This document shows, in pieces, positions 43,545 through 52,195 of a stretch of 64,000 nucleotides of DNA. Within the stretch, counting starts at the first letter, position 1. Every line of letters begins with the position of its first letter. The notes below the pieces were generated by a model. It searched no databases, was not told where the DNA came from, and saw only the letters and a list, made by a program, of their open reading frames with translations. The position numbers were made by a program, and so were the translations under genes. The DNA is from 01-FULL-43-15b sp964472675 (GTDB taxonomy: Bacteria > Patescibacteriota > Microgenomatia > UBA8517 > UBA10165). Location: assembly GCA_964472675.1 (NCBI GenBank), contig CAYYLO010000001.1:1-64000 (forward strand). Reading direction: 5' to 3'.

Positions 43545-45176
43545 TTACTCGATCGCAACAATCTTTGCCTGAATATCTCCTCTACTATTTTTAACTATTT
43601 CAAGAACTTTTGCACCTTTTTGGTTGTCGATATCTTTTTGAGGTAAATTTTCTTCACTTCCTACAAACAATGTGTTCTTTAAATTTCTATCGTTAGGCCA
43701 ATATATTTTTCTAAAAGTAAATTTGCCAAAATCAAATGACTTGCGCGGTTTCCCTATTTTTTGCAGATCTAACTCTTTTAAATAACGCCCGGGCGGATAC
43801 TTCCCATAAAAAAGATAGAAAATATACGGCTGGCCATGTCCGGTTTCGATAATAACTTGTGAGTATTTGCTTTCATACTTCATCACAACAGGGACAGTCT
43901 CGCGAAACCCAGGCTGCCAATTGCCAGAATCACGGAGAGGCAAGTAGACATGTAGCGAATCGAACAAATAAAAGGCTGCTAATAATCCCCATATACCAAA
44001 GATAAAAAAACCGAGCTTCTTAGTAATTTTAGAGTAAGCATTAATTATGACCACCACACCAACCCCTATAAGCATGGAAAAAACCGCAAAAAGCGCCATT
44101 GTTCTACCTGGCTGGAACCAATTCCAAGTCAGCATCGCCGGAACAGGAGCTACAATAACAATAAAGATTAGTTCTTTGTACTTTTGAATGTTTTTAAATA
44201 AATAAGCTAGTCCTACAACCCAAGGAATAAATTCGAAGGAGTGAAAAATAGAATTGCCGGCCAAAATTGTCGCCGGCTCTTGCGGTTCTCTCAAAAAAAG
44301 ATTTGGGGGAGAAAAGTAAGCAAGATACCTCCCGCCAACCTCCCCAAGGAAGTAAAAGAGTTTATTGTGTAAAAAAATACTCCAGATGCTATTTGCCGAA
44401 TGTTGCTCAATTAAAGAATTCAAAAAGGGAGTTACAGGCCAAAATATAAAGATATTAGTAGAGCCCACTCGAGCTAAAGCCTCACCTTTTAGGGCAAGAA
44501 AAAGAAACGCGCTGGTAAATATGGCCAAAATGCATGCGGATAAGGATAGTGGCACCTTGGGATATTTGGTCAGGTCTTTCTTATGCTTAAAAAATAAACC
44601 GGCCAGAATTAATGGCACTAAAACTTTATTAGCGTTATATGTGTACATGGAAATCATAAAAGATAAAACGGCTACTATTAGCAAATATGGCTTGCTTTTG
44701 GAATACAAAAAGAGCAACAAACCAAGAAGCAAAAAGAAGAGGGCTTCATTGGCGTCGTGGTAAACACGCGACAGGTGAACAGACCAGGGCTCGATAGCGA
44801 AAACAAATGCTGAAACTAGAGCTATTGAATTCTTTTTAAAAATCTGCGAAGTCAGGGAAAATATCAAAAAAATGGAAAGTGTTCCCAATAAAGCAGAAGG
44901 CAACCTAACACTTAGTTCATTGAGACCAAAGACCTTGATGTTGGGGATCATTAAGTAAAGAGGCAACGTTGATTTGTACTCATCAAAAGAACGCGTAAAA
45001 ATAGGCAAAAATTTACCATACTCATCTCTGCCCAATTGAGAAATGGAATAAGCATTATATCCCCAAGCTGCCTCATCCCAATTTAAAGAGGCGGGAGACC
45101 TAGAAAGACCATATAACCTTAAAAATCCTCCTAGTAAAATGACCAGTGCCAAAAAGCTGTATTGAATTTTTCTCAT
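43545..45176 (-). CDS. GT-C membrane glycosyltransferase, array paralogue 6
   Basis: 543 residues. D34-E35 in LNWDEAAWGYNAY, GRDEYGKFLP, then a short DEYKSTLPLYL. The tail motif GHGQPYIFYLFYGKYPPGRY is nearly the array consensus. About eleven helices. The start ATG overlaps the upstream stop (ATGA). Confidence 0.85.
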   Translation of the reverse strand: MRKIQYSFLALVILLGGFLRLYGLSRSPASLNWDEAAWGYNAYSISQLGRDEYGKFLPIFTRSFDEYKSTLPLYLMIPNIKVFGLNELSVRLPSALLGTLSIFLIFSLTSQIFKKNSIALVSAFVFAIEPWSVHLSRVYHDANEALFFLLLGLLLFLYSKSKPYLLIVAVLSFMISMYTYNANKVLVPLILAGLFFKHKKDLTKYPKVPLSLSACILAIFTSAFLFLALKGEALARVGSTNIFIFWPVTPFLNSLIEQHSANSIWSIFLHNKLFYFLGEVGGRYLAYFSPPNLFLREPQEPATILAGNSIFHSFEFIPWVVGLAYLFKNIQKYKELIFIVIVAPVPAMLTWNWFQPGRTMALFAVFSMLIGVGVVVIINAYSKITKKLGFFIFGIWGLLAAFYLFDSLHVYLPLRDSGNWQPGFRETVPVVMKYESKYSQVIIETGHGQPYIFYLFYGKYPPGRYLKELDLQKIGKPRKSFDFGKFTFRKIYWPNDRNLKNTLFVGSEENLPQKDIDNQKGAKVLEIVKNSRGDIQAKIVAIE

Positions 45177-46840
45177 TGTAGAGTCGTTTTTACAAACCAG
45201 AGCTGGTCGCCTAAAAATTTATTTGCTTGACTGACTCCTAAAATCTTTTGAAATACCACCCCATCTGTAACATTTGAAACATCTTCAAATTTTTGATTTT
45301 CGCCCAAAAACTCGCCTCCCAGGCCTACCCAAACTTCGTCTTTGCCCCTAGGGGATTCAAAATATTTGAAAGATTTGAATTCTACACCCCCTACTTGATT
45401 AATACGTTGAATTCCTGAGGAAGAATTTGTACTTAGTGTCTTTCCCTCCCGAAACGCATTTGGATCTACCTTTTTATAATACAGGTAATAATAAGCGGGC
45501 TCTCCTAACCTGTCTGTAACTATAACTTTTTTTTCATTTATATCCTGGTTTGTAATCGTGTTCCATATTTGATATTGTCGAAAATCATTCTCTGGAAGCC
45601 ATTTTTCTTGATGGTAATTTAGCAAATCATAAAAAGATGCGTAAGTAATAACAAGAAATAGTAATCCCAGACTTATCAAAGCGGGACGCAAAGAAAATCT
45701 TATTTGCCATAGGTAAGTAAGCAGTATTGTATAACCCAAAGCAAGAAAAGGAAGGAGGTAGACATAGGTTTCTTTAGAAAAAATTACGACTGTGGAGAGA
45801 GCGCTTACTGCAAGCAATTTATGCTGCTTGGGCAGTCGTTTGCCAAGAACAATCATTGCCAGCAAAATGAATGGTACTTCCCAGAAAAAGAATCGTGGAA
45901 GACTTTTGGGGTCAACTGCTTCTCTGGACAAAATTGTACCAGCCTGGAAAGAAGAGGTCAGTTTCTCGTAGTTGAAATTTTCTATCAATGATCGGGAAAG
46001 GGCATTGGCTCCATAAAATACTTTATTGTGAGCAATGCGATTAAAATTGAATTTTTCAGTTATTAAAGGTGAACCGTAAAGCTGACCAAAAGATAACCTT
46101 TGATCAATTAAATAAGTAAAGTTTTGTGGCTGAATTTCCCTATATACCGTGTTCCTCTTAAAAAAACTGATTAGTTGGGGACTGGCTAGAAGGAACACAA
46201 CTATCGCCATTAAAGAGACCACCAACACGGAAAGGCTAACCTTTTTCCCCTTTCGGATATAGGACTCTCCCACAAACAAACATGCCAGAAAGGGTATGGA
46301 AGAAAAGTCTGAAAGTACACCCAGAAAAGACAGGAAAACTGCAGAATACCACTTTTGCGTAAATAACATGTAACTTGCAAATAGGCTAAATGCTAGAGCT
46401 CCAGTTAACCCCAAGTTAAATAGGCTTAATTGAATAAAGAAAGGGGATAAAGAGAAAACTAAAGAGGCAATTGCTGCTTGTAACCTACTTTTAAGAATTA
46501 GCAGTGACGATAAGAAAACAGCATAAACAGCCAAACCCCCCAAGACAATGGTCGGGATTCTAACAGCTGCCGTATTTAATCCGAATAACCAAATTGTTGG
46601 TATCCGTAGATAAACCCCCAAAGTAGACAAATAGTTATTGTCTCCCCGAAACAGTATTCCAGGCAAATTGCCATTAGTATCTCTCCCCGTGTGTATTATT
46701 GAATATGCAGTGTAACTTTCTTTTGCCTCCGCAAAATTTATTGGAAAGTTCGTATGGATTCTAAAAGTTAAAAAAAGGGCAATTATTAACACCCATACTG
46801 ACAACAATTGTTTCCGCTGAGATTTAGAAGTATTGGCCAC
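45173..46840 (-). CDS. GT-C array paralogue 7, catalytic Asp replaced
   Basis: 555 residues from GTG 46840. It aligns with the array throughout (SYTAYSIIHTGRDTNGNLPG, tail RLGEPAYYYLYYKKVDPNAF), but the acidic pair reads A37-E38 in INFAEAKESY, so the Asp seen in the other six is missing. The C-terminus is also divergent. It may be inactive, regulatory, or use the Glu alone. About eleven helices. It is preceded by a 39-bp gap, one of the few in this region, without a clear promoter. Confidence 0.8.
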   Translation of the reverse strand: MANTSKSQRKQLLSVWVLIIALFLTFRIHTNFPINFAEAKESYTAYSIIHTGRDTNGNLPGILFRGDNNYLSTLGVYLRIPTIWLFGLNTAAVRIPTIVLGGLAVYAVFLSSLLILKSRLQAAIASLVFSLSPFFIQLSLFNLGLTGALAFSLFASYMLFTQKWYSAVFLSFLGVLSDFSSIPFLACLFVGESYIRKGKKVSLSVLVVSLMAIVVFLLASPQLISFFKRNTVYREIQPQNFTYLIDQRLSFGQLYGSPLITEKFNFNRIAHNKVFYGANALSRSLIENFNYEKLTSSFQAGTILSREAVDPKSLPRFFFWEVPFILLAMIVLGKRLPKQHKLLAVSALSTVVIFSKETYVYLLPFLALGYTILLTYLWQIRFSLRPALISLGLLFLVITYASFYDLLNYHQEKWLPENDFRQYQIWNTITNQDINEKKVIVTDRLGEPAYYYLYYKKVDPNAFREGKTLSTNSSSGIQRINQVGGVEFKSFKYFESPRGKDEVWVGLGGEFLGENQKFEDVSNVTDGVVFQKILGVSQANKFLGDQLWFVKTTLQ

Positions 46841-46879
46841 TTGCTTTTTAAAACCAACTAACGTAGGTATGTTTGTCTC

Positions 46880-48292
46880 TTATGTCGCAAAAAACCACCT
46901 ATCGTAATTGTAATATATAATTTCTTCAGCAGACAGCAATAAAACGAATAAGAATATTACCAGCATGCTGCCCTGGGTAAGTTTTTTGAGCCAAAAAAAC
47001 TCTTTATAAATAGAAAGTAAAAAGCCTGCGATAATTATGATTATAAAAAGGCGAAAATCGCTTACATAAGCCTGAAATCCTTCAACCCCAATTAACCGGT
47101 GAACAGTTGTACCAAAAGGGAGAAGGATCAGCCCGAAAAACAAGGGTAAATTTGCAGACTGGAAAAGTCTTTCAATTAACCTTCCCAAGCTAATTGCCAA
47201 AAAAGGAAGAAAGGGGAATTTATACCATCCGTACGACTCGCTTCCAAACAACAGAAAGACAACAAAGTACGAAAACACAGCTAAAGCAAGAACTGTCCCT
47301 CCTTTTTTTACTTTCCACTCCATGGTAATAACCCAAAATAAAGAAATCCATCCGGCAGTAAGCCAGCCATCACTTAAACTTCTAAATGTGGTTATTTTGA
47401 ATGAGTTTACTGCCTGAAAAAATATCTCACTCCCTGCCCCGTAAAAGCGCGAGGTATTTAGTATTTGAACATCTACAAAAGTTTTCCAGCCAAAATAAGC
47501 CCCATACAATAAGAAAATAGTTAAGGCAACGCCTGCCCCCAACAGGGTTACAAGACAAAGTTCTTTTCTATTTTGCTTACCAAAAACTACCCCCACGCTT
47601 AAGAGAAAGAACGCAATTGATACTGAAGATAATTTCATCAATAAAGCTAATCCGGCAAACGAACTTGCGACTATCCAGTAAGTTATCTTTCTTTTATCTA
47701 AATAATAAATTGCCGCCAAGATGGAAGCGAGGAATAATGGAATAAATGCATTTTCTGCTAATGCAAGCCTTGAAGAAATAACCATGAAAGGAGAAACTGA
47801 ATAAACCAATGATGCCACAATACCAACAGTGGGATTATATAGTTTGCGGCCCAACAAAAAGATTAATATTGTCGTCACTATACCAATCCTCAACATCGGT
47901 CTTCTAAGGATTGCTACTGACGCATCTTCAAAATTCCTGATGCCTTTTGTATACGCATATCCTCCCGTAATCAAACCAAATAGTGGCGGGTGGTCAAACC
48001 AAGGTTTATCTAGAGAAAACAAGGGCCTGTGGGGATCTTTATCAAAAAGCTGATCTACATTTATTTTCTCAAAATCATGCGCTTTATATGCTGGCAAACC
48101 AGACCACCCTATTGGGACACTATCACGAAGCAGACTTATTCCAACCCAACCAAAACTATACTCATCGGACGTTTCCCCTGGATGGGGAACTGTCGCATAG
48201 GAAAAGTATCTTAAGTAATTTCCTAAATATACTATTGCTAAGAGTGCAAAGATAATAGGCAGTCCTAGAAGCTTTTTGTGGTATTTCTCCAT
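46880..48292 (-). CDS. GT-C membrane glycosyltransferase (PMT-like)
   Basis: 470 residues from ATG 48292. A longer frame to 48487 overlaps the GT2 gene by over 200 bp and adds a non-membrane N-terminus. D43-E44 in GETSDEYSFGWVG is the likely catalytic pair; KPWFDHPPLFG follows in the same loop. About eleven helices, and no large external tail, unlike the array genes just downstream. Likely uses a polyprenyl-phosphate sugar. Confidence 0.8.
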   Translation of the reverse strand: MEKYHKKLLGLPIIFALLAIVYLGNYLRYFSYATVPHPGETSDEYSFGWVGISLLRDSVPIGWSGLPAYKAHDFEKINVDQLFDKDPHRPLFSLDKPWFDHPPLFGLITGGYAYTKGIRNFEDASVAILRRPMLRIGIVTTILIFLLGRKLYNPTVGIVASLVYSVSPFMVISSRLALAENAFIPLFLASILAAIYYLDKRKITYWIVASSFAGLALLMKLSSVSIAFFLLSVGVVFGKQNRKELCLVTLLGAGVALTIFLLYGAYFGWKTFVDVQILNTSRFYGAGSEIFFQAVNSFKITTFRSLSDGWLTAGWISLFWVITMEWKVKKGGTVLALAVFSYFVVFLLFGSESYGWYKFPFLPFLAISLGRLIERLFQSANLPLFFGLILLPFGTTVHRLIGVEGFQAYVSDFRLFIIIIIAGFLLSIYKEFFWLKKLTQGSMLVIFLFVLLLSAEEIIYYNYDRWFFAT

Positions 48293-49113
48293 TTTTGTCC
48301 TGACCAAATAACGAAATTGATAAGATAATGCATCAACATTCCGTGATAGGTTTTGCTTGAAGGGATAAGACGCCGCCACTGGTTTTCTTGTGTTGCCAAA
48401 TTCTTTCCGCTCACTCCATGGTAGTGAACTACCTCCGCCTCCGGTAAGTAGTAAACTTTCAAACCAGCTTTCTTCAGTGCACGACAATAATCCAAGTCTT
48501 CAAAATATATGAAGTATTTCTCATTTAGAAAACCCACTTTCCCAAGGGCTTGGGGAGTTATCAAAAATGCAGCCATAACAAGCGCTTCCACCGAAACCAA
48601 AGATTCCACCGGCCCTCTTTTGGGAATGTATTTAGAGTAGATGCCCTTTTGACCCAACCAAAATTCTTTTACGGCTCCCCACAACGTGGGGAGACGAAAA
48701 GCGGAAGGTTGGGTTGTGCCGTCTGGATTTAGCAACTTTGGCCCTACAGCCCCGGCATCTGGACAAGCTTTGGCAAAATCCAACAACTTTTGGATGGCAT
48801 CTTTTATAACTACCGTATCGGGATTAAGAAGAAGCACATACTCGCCTTTAGCTTCCCTGATCCCACGATTATAACCTCTTGCAAATCCTAAATTGCTTCC
48901 GTTTTGAATCCCAATAACCCTTTCTTTTTTGGGAACCTTAAAAGAGTCATCAGTTGAAGCGTTGTCTAAAAGAATAAGCTCTGAACATGGTTTGCAAAGA
49001 TTTTTAGTGGTCCGCAATATCGAATCAACACATTTGGAGAAAATACCCCCAGTGTTGTAGTTTAGGATTATTATCGAAAGTTCAATGCTGGAATTGTGAG
49101 AAGATTTCTTCAT
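48265..49113 (-). CDS. GT2-family glycosyltransferase (rhamnosyltransferase-like)
   Basis: 282 residues from ATG 49113. A perfect AAAGGAGG (49133-49126) lies 12 nt before it, a little far but the best ribosome site around. LSIIILNYNTGGI, LLDNASTDDS and LLLNPDTVV (N-P-D instead of D-x-D) are the motifs of rhamnosyltransferase-type GT2s, with FEDLDYC as the ED pair. It overlaps the upstream GT2 by 32 bp and the downstream GT-C gene by 28 bp. Confidence 0.85.
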   Translation of the reverse strand: MKKSSHNSSIELSIIILNYNTGGIFSKCVDSILRTTKNLCKPCSELILLDNASTDDSFKVPKKERVIGIQNGSNLGFARGYNRGIREAKGEYVLLLNPDTVVIKDAIQKLLDFAKACPDAGAVGPKLLNPDGTTQPSAFRLPTLWGAVKEFWLGQKGIYSKYIPKRGPVESLVSVEALVMAAFLITPQALGKVGFLNEKYFIYFEDLDYCRALKKAGLKVYYLPEAEVVHYHGVSGKNLATQENQWRRLIPSSKTYHGMLMHYLINFVIWSGQKWRNTTKSF

Positions 49114-49954
49114 CTGTAACTTTAACCTCCTTTGCTTCACGAGTCCGTCGCACAATAACTTGGGGCAATTTCGACAAAGCCCAAAGAACCGGCATTACAT
49201 AGCCCAGGTGACGCAATCTCCACAATAATCCAGGGATGTGTTTGCTTACTATCCACCCTAAGTTTAAGTTCTTCCAACAAAACAAAAGTTGGTTTCTCTC
49301 TTTTATATAGTTTAGGTATCTTGTTGAGAAATACTTCCTGTTTATTGTTGATTCATGCTTGTGCGCGACTAGCGCTTCAGGCTCCCAAATCAGTTTCCAT
49401 CCTCTTTTTAGCGCGCGATATGATAAGTCGACATCTTCCCAGTAAAACGGGTTTAGTAGAGCATCTAGCCCACCGAGATTAGCCCAAATAGATCGGCGGA
49501 AAGCGCCCGAACCTCCGCTGATCCAAAAGGTATTGTGAGGTTTATCCGACTCCGGTCCCATTTGGTGCCCTATGAAACCTTGCTCAATTTTTGGAATTGC
49601 ATATGAGTAACCCTTTTCTCTCAAAGAGACACCAAAAACTTGCCTGTCTTCAAAGTGCTTCAATACAAAGCACAAAATATTTTTTTCCGGAACGACATCA
49701 GAGTTGAGGAGAAAAACAATGTCGGCAGAAGTTGCGGCAACACCATCGTTAACGGTAGAAGAAAAACCCTGATTCTTTTTGTGTCGCACAATCTTTACAG
49801 TAGGAAAGTGCTCTGTCAAAAAAGCGGCACTACTATCCGTTGAAGCATCGTCCACAACAATAACCTCGTCAAATCCCACCCTCAGAACAGAGGGCAAATT
49901 TTTCTCAAGCAATTTCCTTCCCTGCCAATTAGGAATCACAACAGCCGTCGTCAT
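49082..49954 (-). CDS. GT2-family glycosyltransferase (rhamnosyltransferase-like)
   Basis: 290 residues. TAVVIPNWQGRKLL, VVDDASTDSS and LLNSDVVPE (N84-S-D86) place it in the same GT2 branch as its neighbour; the ED pair is in WEDVDLSYRAL. LIWEPEALVAHKHEST is typical of the family. C-terminal 60 residues are amphipathic. It follows a methyltransferase gene by 7 bp. Confidence 0.85.
   Translation of the reverse strand: MTTAVVIPNWQGRKLLEKNLPSVLRVGFDEVIVVDDASTDSSAAFLTEHFPTVKIVRHKKNQGFSSTVNDGVAATSADIVFLLNSDVVPEKNILCFVLKHFEDRQVFGVSLREKGYSYAIPKIEQGFIGHQMGPESDKPHNTFWISGGSGAFRRSIWANLGGLDALLNPFYWEDVDLSYRALKRGWKLIWEPEALVAHKHESTINRKYFSTRYLNYIKERNQLLFCWKNLNLGWIVSKHIPGLLWRLRHLGYVMPVLWALSKLPQVIVRRTREAKEVKVTDEEIFSQFQH
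49126..49133 (-). promoter_or_regulatory. Shine-Dalgarno before the GT2 at 49113
   Basis: AAAGGAGG on the minus strand, 12 nt before the ATG at 49113. It is inside the upstream gene and favours this start over the longer frame to 49155. Confidence 0.5.
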
Positions 49955-49961
49955 ATGAGTA

Positions 49962-50615
49962 TTATTCTTTAACCGCTTTAACTGCCTGCAACATACCCCA
50001 CATAAATTTCTTTACCTCCTTGATTTTGAAACCCCCTTTTTTAATGGTTGTAAGAATCTCTTCTGCCGATAAGTCCTGGACATGTGTTCCCTTCCATATC
50101 TTGCCAGGACCTAATAACCATATCTGCCAGCCTACTTTAAACAAAAAATTTTCGTTTGGCACCAGAACTACTGCATATCCGCCCTTTTTCAAAACCCTAA
50201 ACATCTCGCAAGCTGCTTTTTCCGGATCCTCAACGTGTTCCAGGGTTTCTAGGCAAAATACAGCATCAAAACTATTGTCTGGGAAAGGAAGTTCGTGTGC
50301 ATCGGCCACTCTAAAAGAGACCACTTTGCTGCGCGCAAACCTTCTTTTAGCATAAGACACGGAACCTGGCAACACATCAATGCCAACTACTTTATCGGCT
50401 TTAGATTTCTCTATAATAACTTTAGTGAAAGTTCCGTCTGCCGAACCAATATCTAAAATCTTTCCTCCTAATGGCTCTATTATTTTACCAATCTCTTCAA
50501 ATCTGCGTGTATGCCAAAACCGCTGGAAAATATTTTCTTTGATAGACCGCGCGTACCAATCGGCCGGAACTTTTGAGTGAAGTTCGGCAGCTCGATTCAA
50601 ACTACTGGAACTCAT
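49962..50615 (-). CDS. Class I SAM-dependent methyltransferase
   Basis: 217 residues. Motif I is ILDIGSADGTFTKVI, then VGIDVLPGSV. FDAVFCLETLEHVEDP and MFRVLKKGGYAV are Methyltransf_11 features. AAAGG 7 nt before ATG 50615 is a fair ribosome site; the gene overlaps the upstream GT-C gene by 14 bp. Likely a glycan methyltransferase, substrate unknown. Confidence 0.82.
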   Translation of the reverse strand: MSSSSLNRAAELHSKVPADWYARSIKENIFQRFWHTRRFEEIGKIIEPLGGKILDIGSADGTFTKVIIEKSKADKVVGIDVLPGSVSYAKRRFARSKVVSFRVADAHELPFPDNSFDAVFCLETLEHVEDPEKAACEMFRVLKKGGYAVVLVPNENFLFKVGWQIWLLGPGKIWKGTHVQDLSAEEILTTIKKGGFKIKEVKKFMWGMLQAVKAVKE

Positions 50616-52149
50616 TGATGTACCTTTCCGTTAATGTCCTTTTTTGAACAACTACTTGTCCAAAATGCTTTTCTTCCGCTATCGTTGATCTTGAATCTTC
50701 CTCACCGATAGTTTCTTCGAAGTATCGCCCCGGTATTCCTTGGGCAGGTTCTAAAATCAGAAAAAAGGTTTTTGTTGGGTGTTTAATATAGTGAAGTGTT
50801 GCCAGCTGTCCAAACTGTTCTTGGCCGTGCCACCGGGGAACATAGCCATATTTGTTTTGCCCATACCACTGATATAAGTATGTCCACACAATATTTATCC
50901 ACAAAGGACTTGTTACCGAGTTGATGCTAAACACCTTGTCTGGAGACGACATATACGTATAATCCATCGCCGGAAGCTGATTCGAAAGAGTCATTCCTTT
51001 TTGAATTGAAAAAATTGTTTGTCCTTTCCAATTCTCGGAAAATATCTTTAAAGTGTTGGCCCCTACTATTAATAGCAGTATGACAATGGCCAGAACCCCA
51101 CTTCTGTTAAACAACTTCCACAAAAGTATTCCCACCGAAACTGCCATTCCAGCGCCAATCCCCACAGCCACAAACGGCGTGCTGGAACCGCCAAAAGGTA
51201 CTGCAACAATGTGTGCAACTATATATGTTGATAAAAACAACTGCCAGGAAAAAACCTTTCGTTTTTTCTCCTTATACCAGTCAAAGATGACCACGACTAA
51301 AATTCCAATTAAAATGTATTTGCCCCAACTTGGATGGTTTGGGAGAAACGAATTGCCGGTTACTATTCCCAGCTGTTCCCAAAAAATGCGGACAAAGTCA
51401 TGTCCTGCTTTTGAACTTATGAGCCTATCTTCTCTAAAGAGCAGATTGGATATCCCCCCAATCGCAGGAAATCCATATTTTACCTCCGCGACAATCATGC
51501 TGGAAATACCAAAAATAAGACTTGCAAAGAATTTTAGAATGTCCTTAATTTTGACTTGACGGCGGGAAACCACAATCCACAAAACCACAGGCCAAATGTG
51601 ATAGCCTAAAAAAATGTCCGACTGAATACTAAACCCCAATGCAAGTCCAGCCAAAAGCGCGCCCCACGATTTGTTTTCTTTTAACCAAAGCCAAACACCC
51701 AGGTAAATTGCAGGGACAAACCAAATCCCCATTGTTGGATTTGATAGCCATACCGCGTACTGCGACGCTTCAAATGAAACAGCGAACAATACTGCCGACA
51801 TAAGGGCCGGGAAAACTTTTTTGGTAATAACCCAAGTCAAATAAAAAAGAATAAAGATCGCAGCGGCGTTAAAAAAAGCCAGCCAATAAGCGGCAATAAG
51901 CGGGCTTCCGTGTCCAATTAAATATGCCGGTGCAAGGAAGTAATAATACAAAACACCGTGACTTAAGCCGGGAGTTGACGCGGGAGGCCCCTGGATTTTC
52001 AAGTGACCGTTAAGAATTTGCTCTGCAGAATAAGCATCCCGCGCCTGGTCATATCCAAACGTTAACGCTTTTTGGGGAAGATATAAAACGCGCAAAAAAT
52101 AAGCGGCGGCAAAAACCACCAAAAGCAGAGCAAGCACAGGTTTTTTCAT
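50602..52149 (-). CDS. GT-C membrane glycosyltransferase with D-Q motif
   Basis: 515 residues from ATG 52149, supported by a GAGG 5 nt upstream and a promoter; the longer frame to 52251 overlaps the YfhO gene. The first loop reads FGYDQARDAYSAE: D34 is followed by Gln rather than Glu, a pattern of a separate PMT-like subfamily. About eleven helices and a 150-residue external tail. Role as in other GT-C enzymes, inferred. Confidence 0.78.
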   Translation of the reverse strand: MKKPVLALLLVVFAAAYFLRVLYLPQKALTFGYDQARDAYSAEQILNGHLKIQGPPASTPGLSHGVLYYYFLAPAYLIGHGSPLIAAYWLAFFNAAAIFILFYLTWVITKKVFPALMSAVLFAVSFEASQYAVWLSNPTMGIWFVPAIYLGVWLWLKENKSWGALLAGLALGFSIQSDIFLGYHIWPVVLWIVVSRRQVKIKDILKFFASLIFGISSMIVAEVKYGFPAIGGISNLLFREDRLISSKAGHDFVRIFWEQLGIVTGNSFLPNHPSWGKYILIGILVVVIFDWYKEKKRKVFSWQLFLSTYIVAHIVAVPFGGSSTPFVAVGIGAGMAVSVGILLWKLFNRSGVLAIVILLLIVGANTLKIFSENWKGQTIFSIQKGMTLSNQLPAMDYTYMSSPDKVFSINSVTSPLWINIVWTYLYQWYGQNKYGYVPRWHGQEQFGQLATLHYIKHPTKTFFLILEPAQGIPGRYFEETIGEEDSRSTIAEEKHFGQVVVQKRTLTERYINEFQ

Positions 52150-52165
52150 TAGTTCCTCAAGCCTA

Positions 52166-52195
52166 AGTATATCTACTCCTTGGGTTGGTTGCCAA
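52166..52195 (-). promoter_or_regulatory. Promoter with leader and Shine-Dalgarno before the GT-C at 52149
   Basis: Minus strand: TTGGCA (52195-52190), 18-nt spacer, TATACT (52171-52166), then a short leader with GAGG 5 nt before the ATG. The -35 is inside the last codons of the YfhO gene. Unlike the leaderless cases, this one has a ribosome site. Confidence 0.6.

Noticed and set aside
48293..48487. Longer N-terminus for the GT-C protein at 46880
   Set aside because: It would overlap the GT2 gene by over 200 bp, is not membrane-like, and the ATG at 48292 is directly before the first helix.
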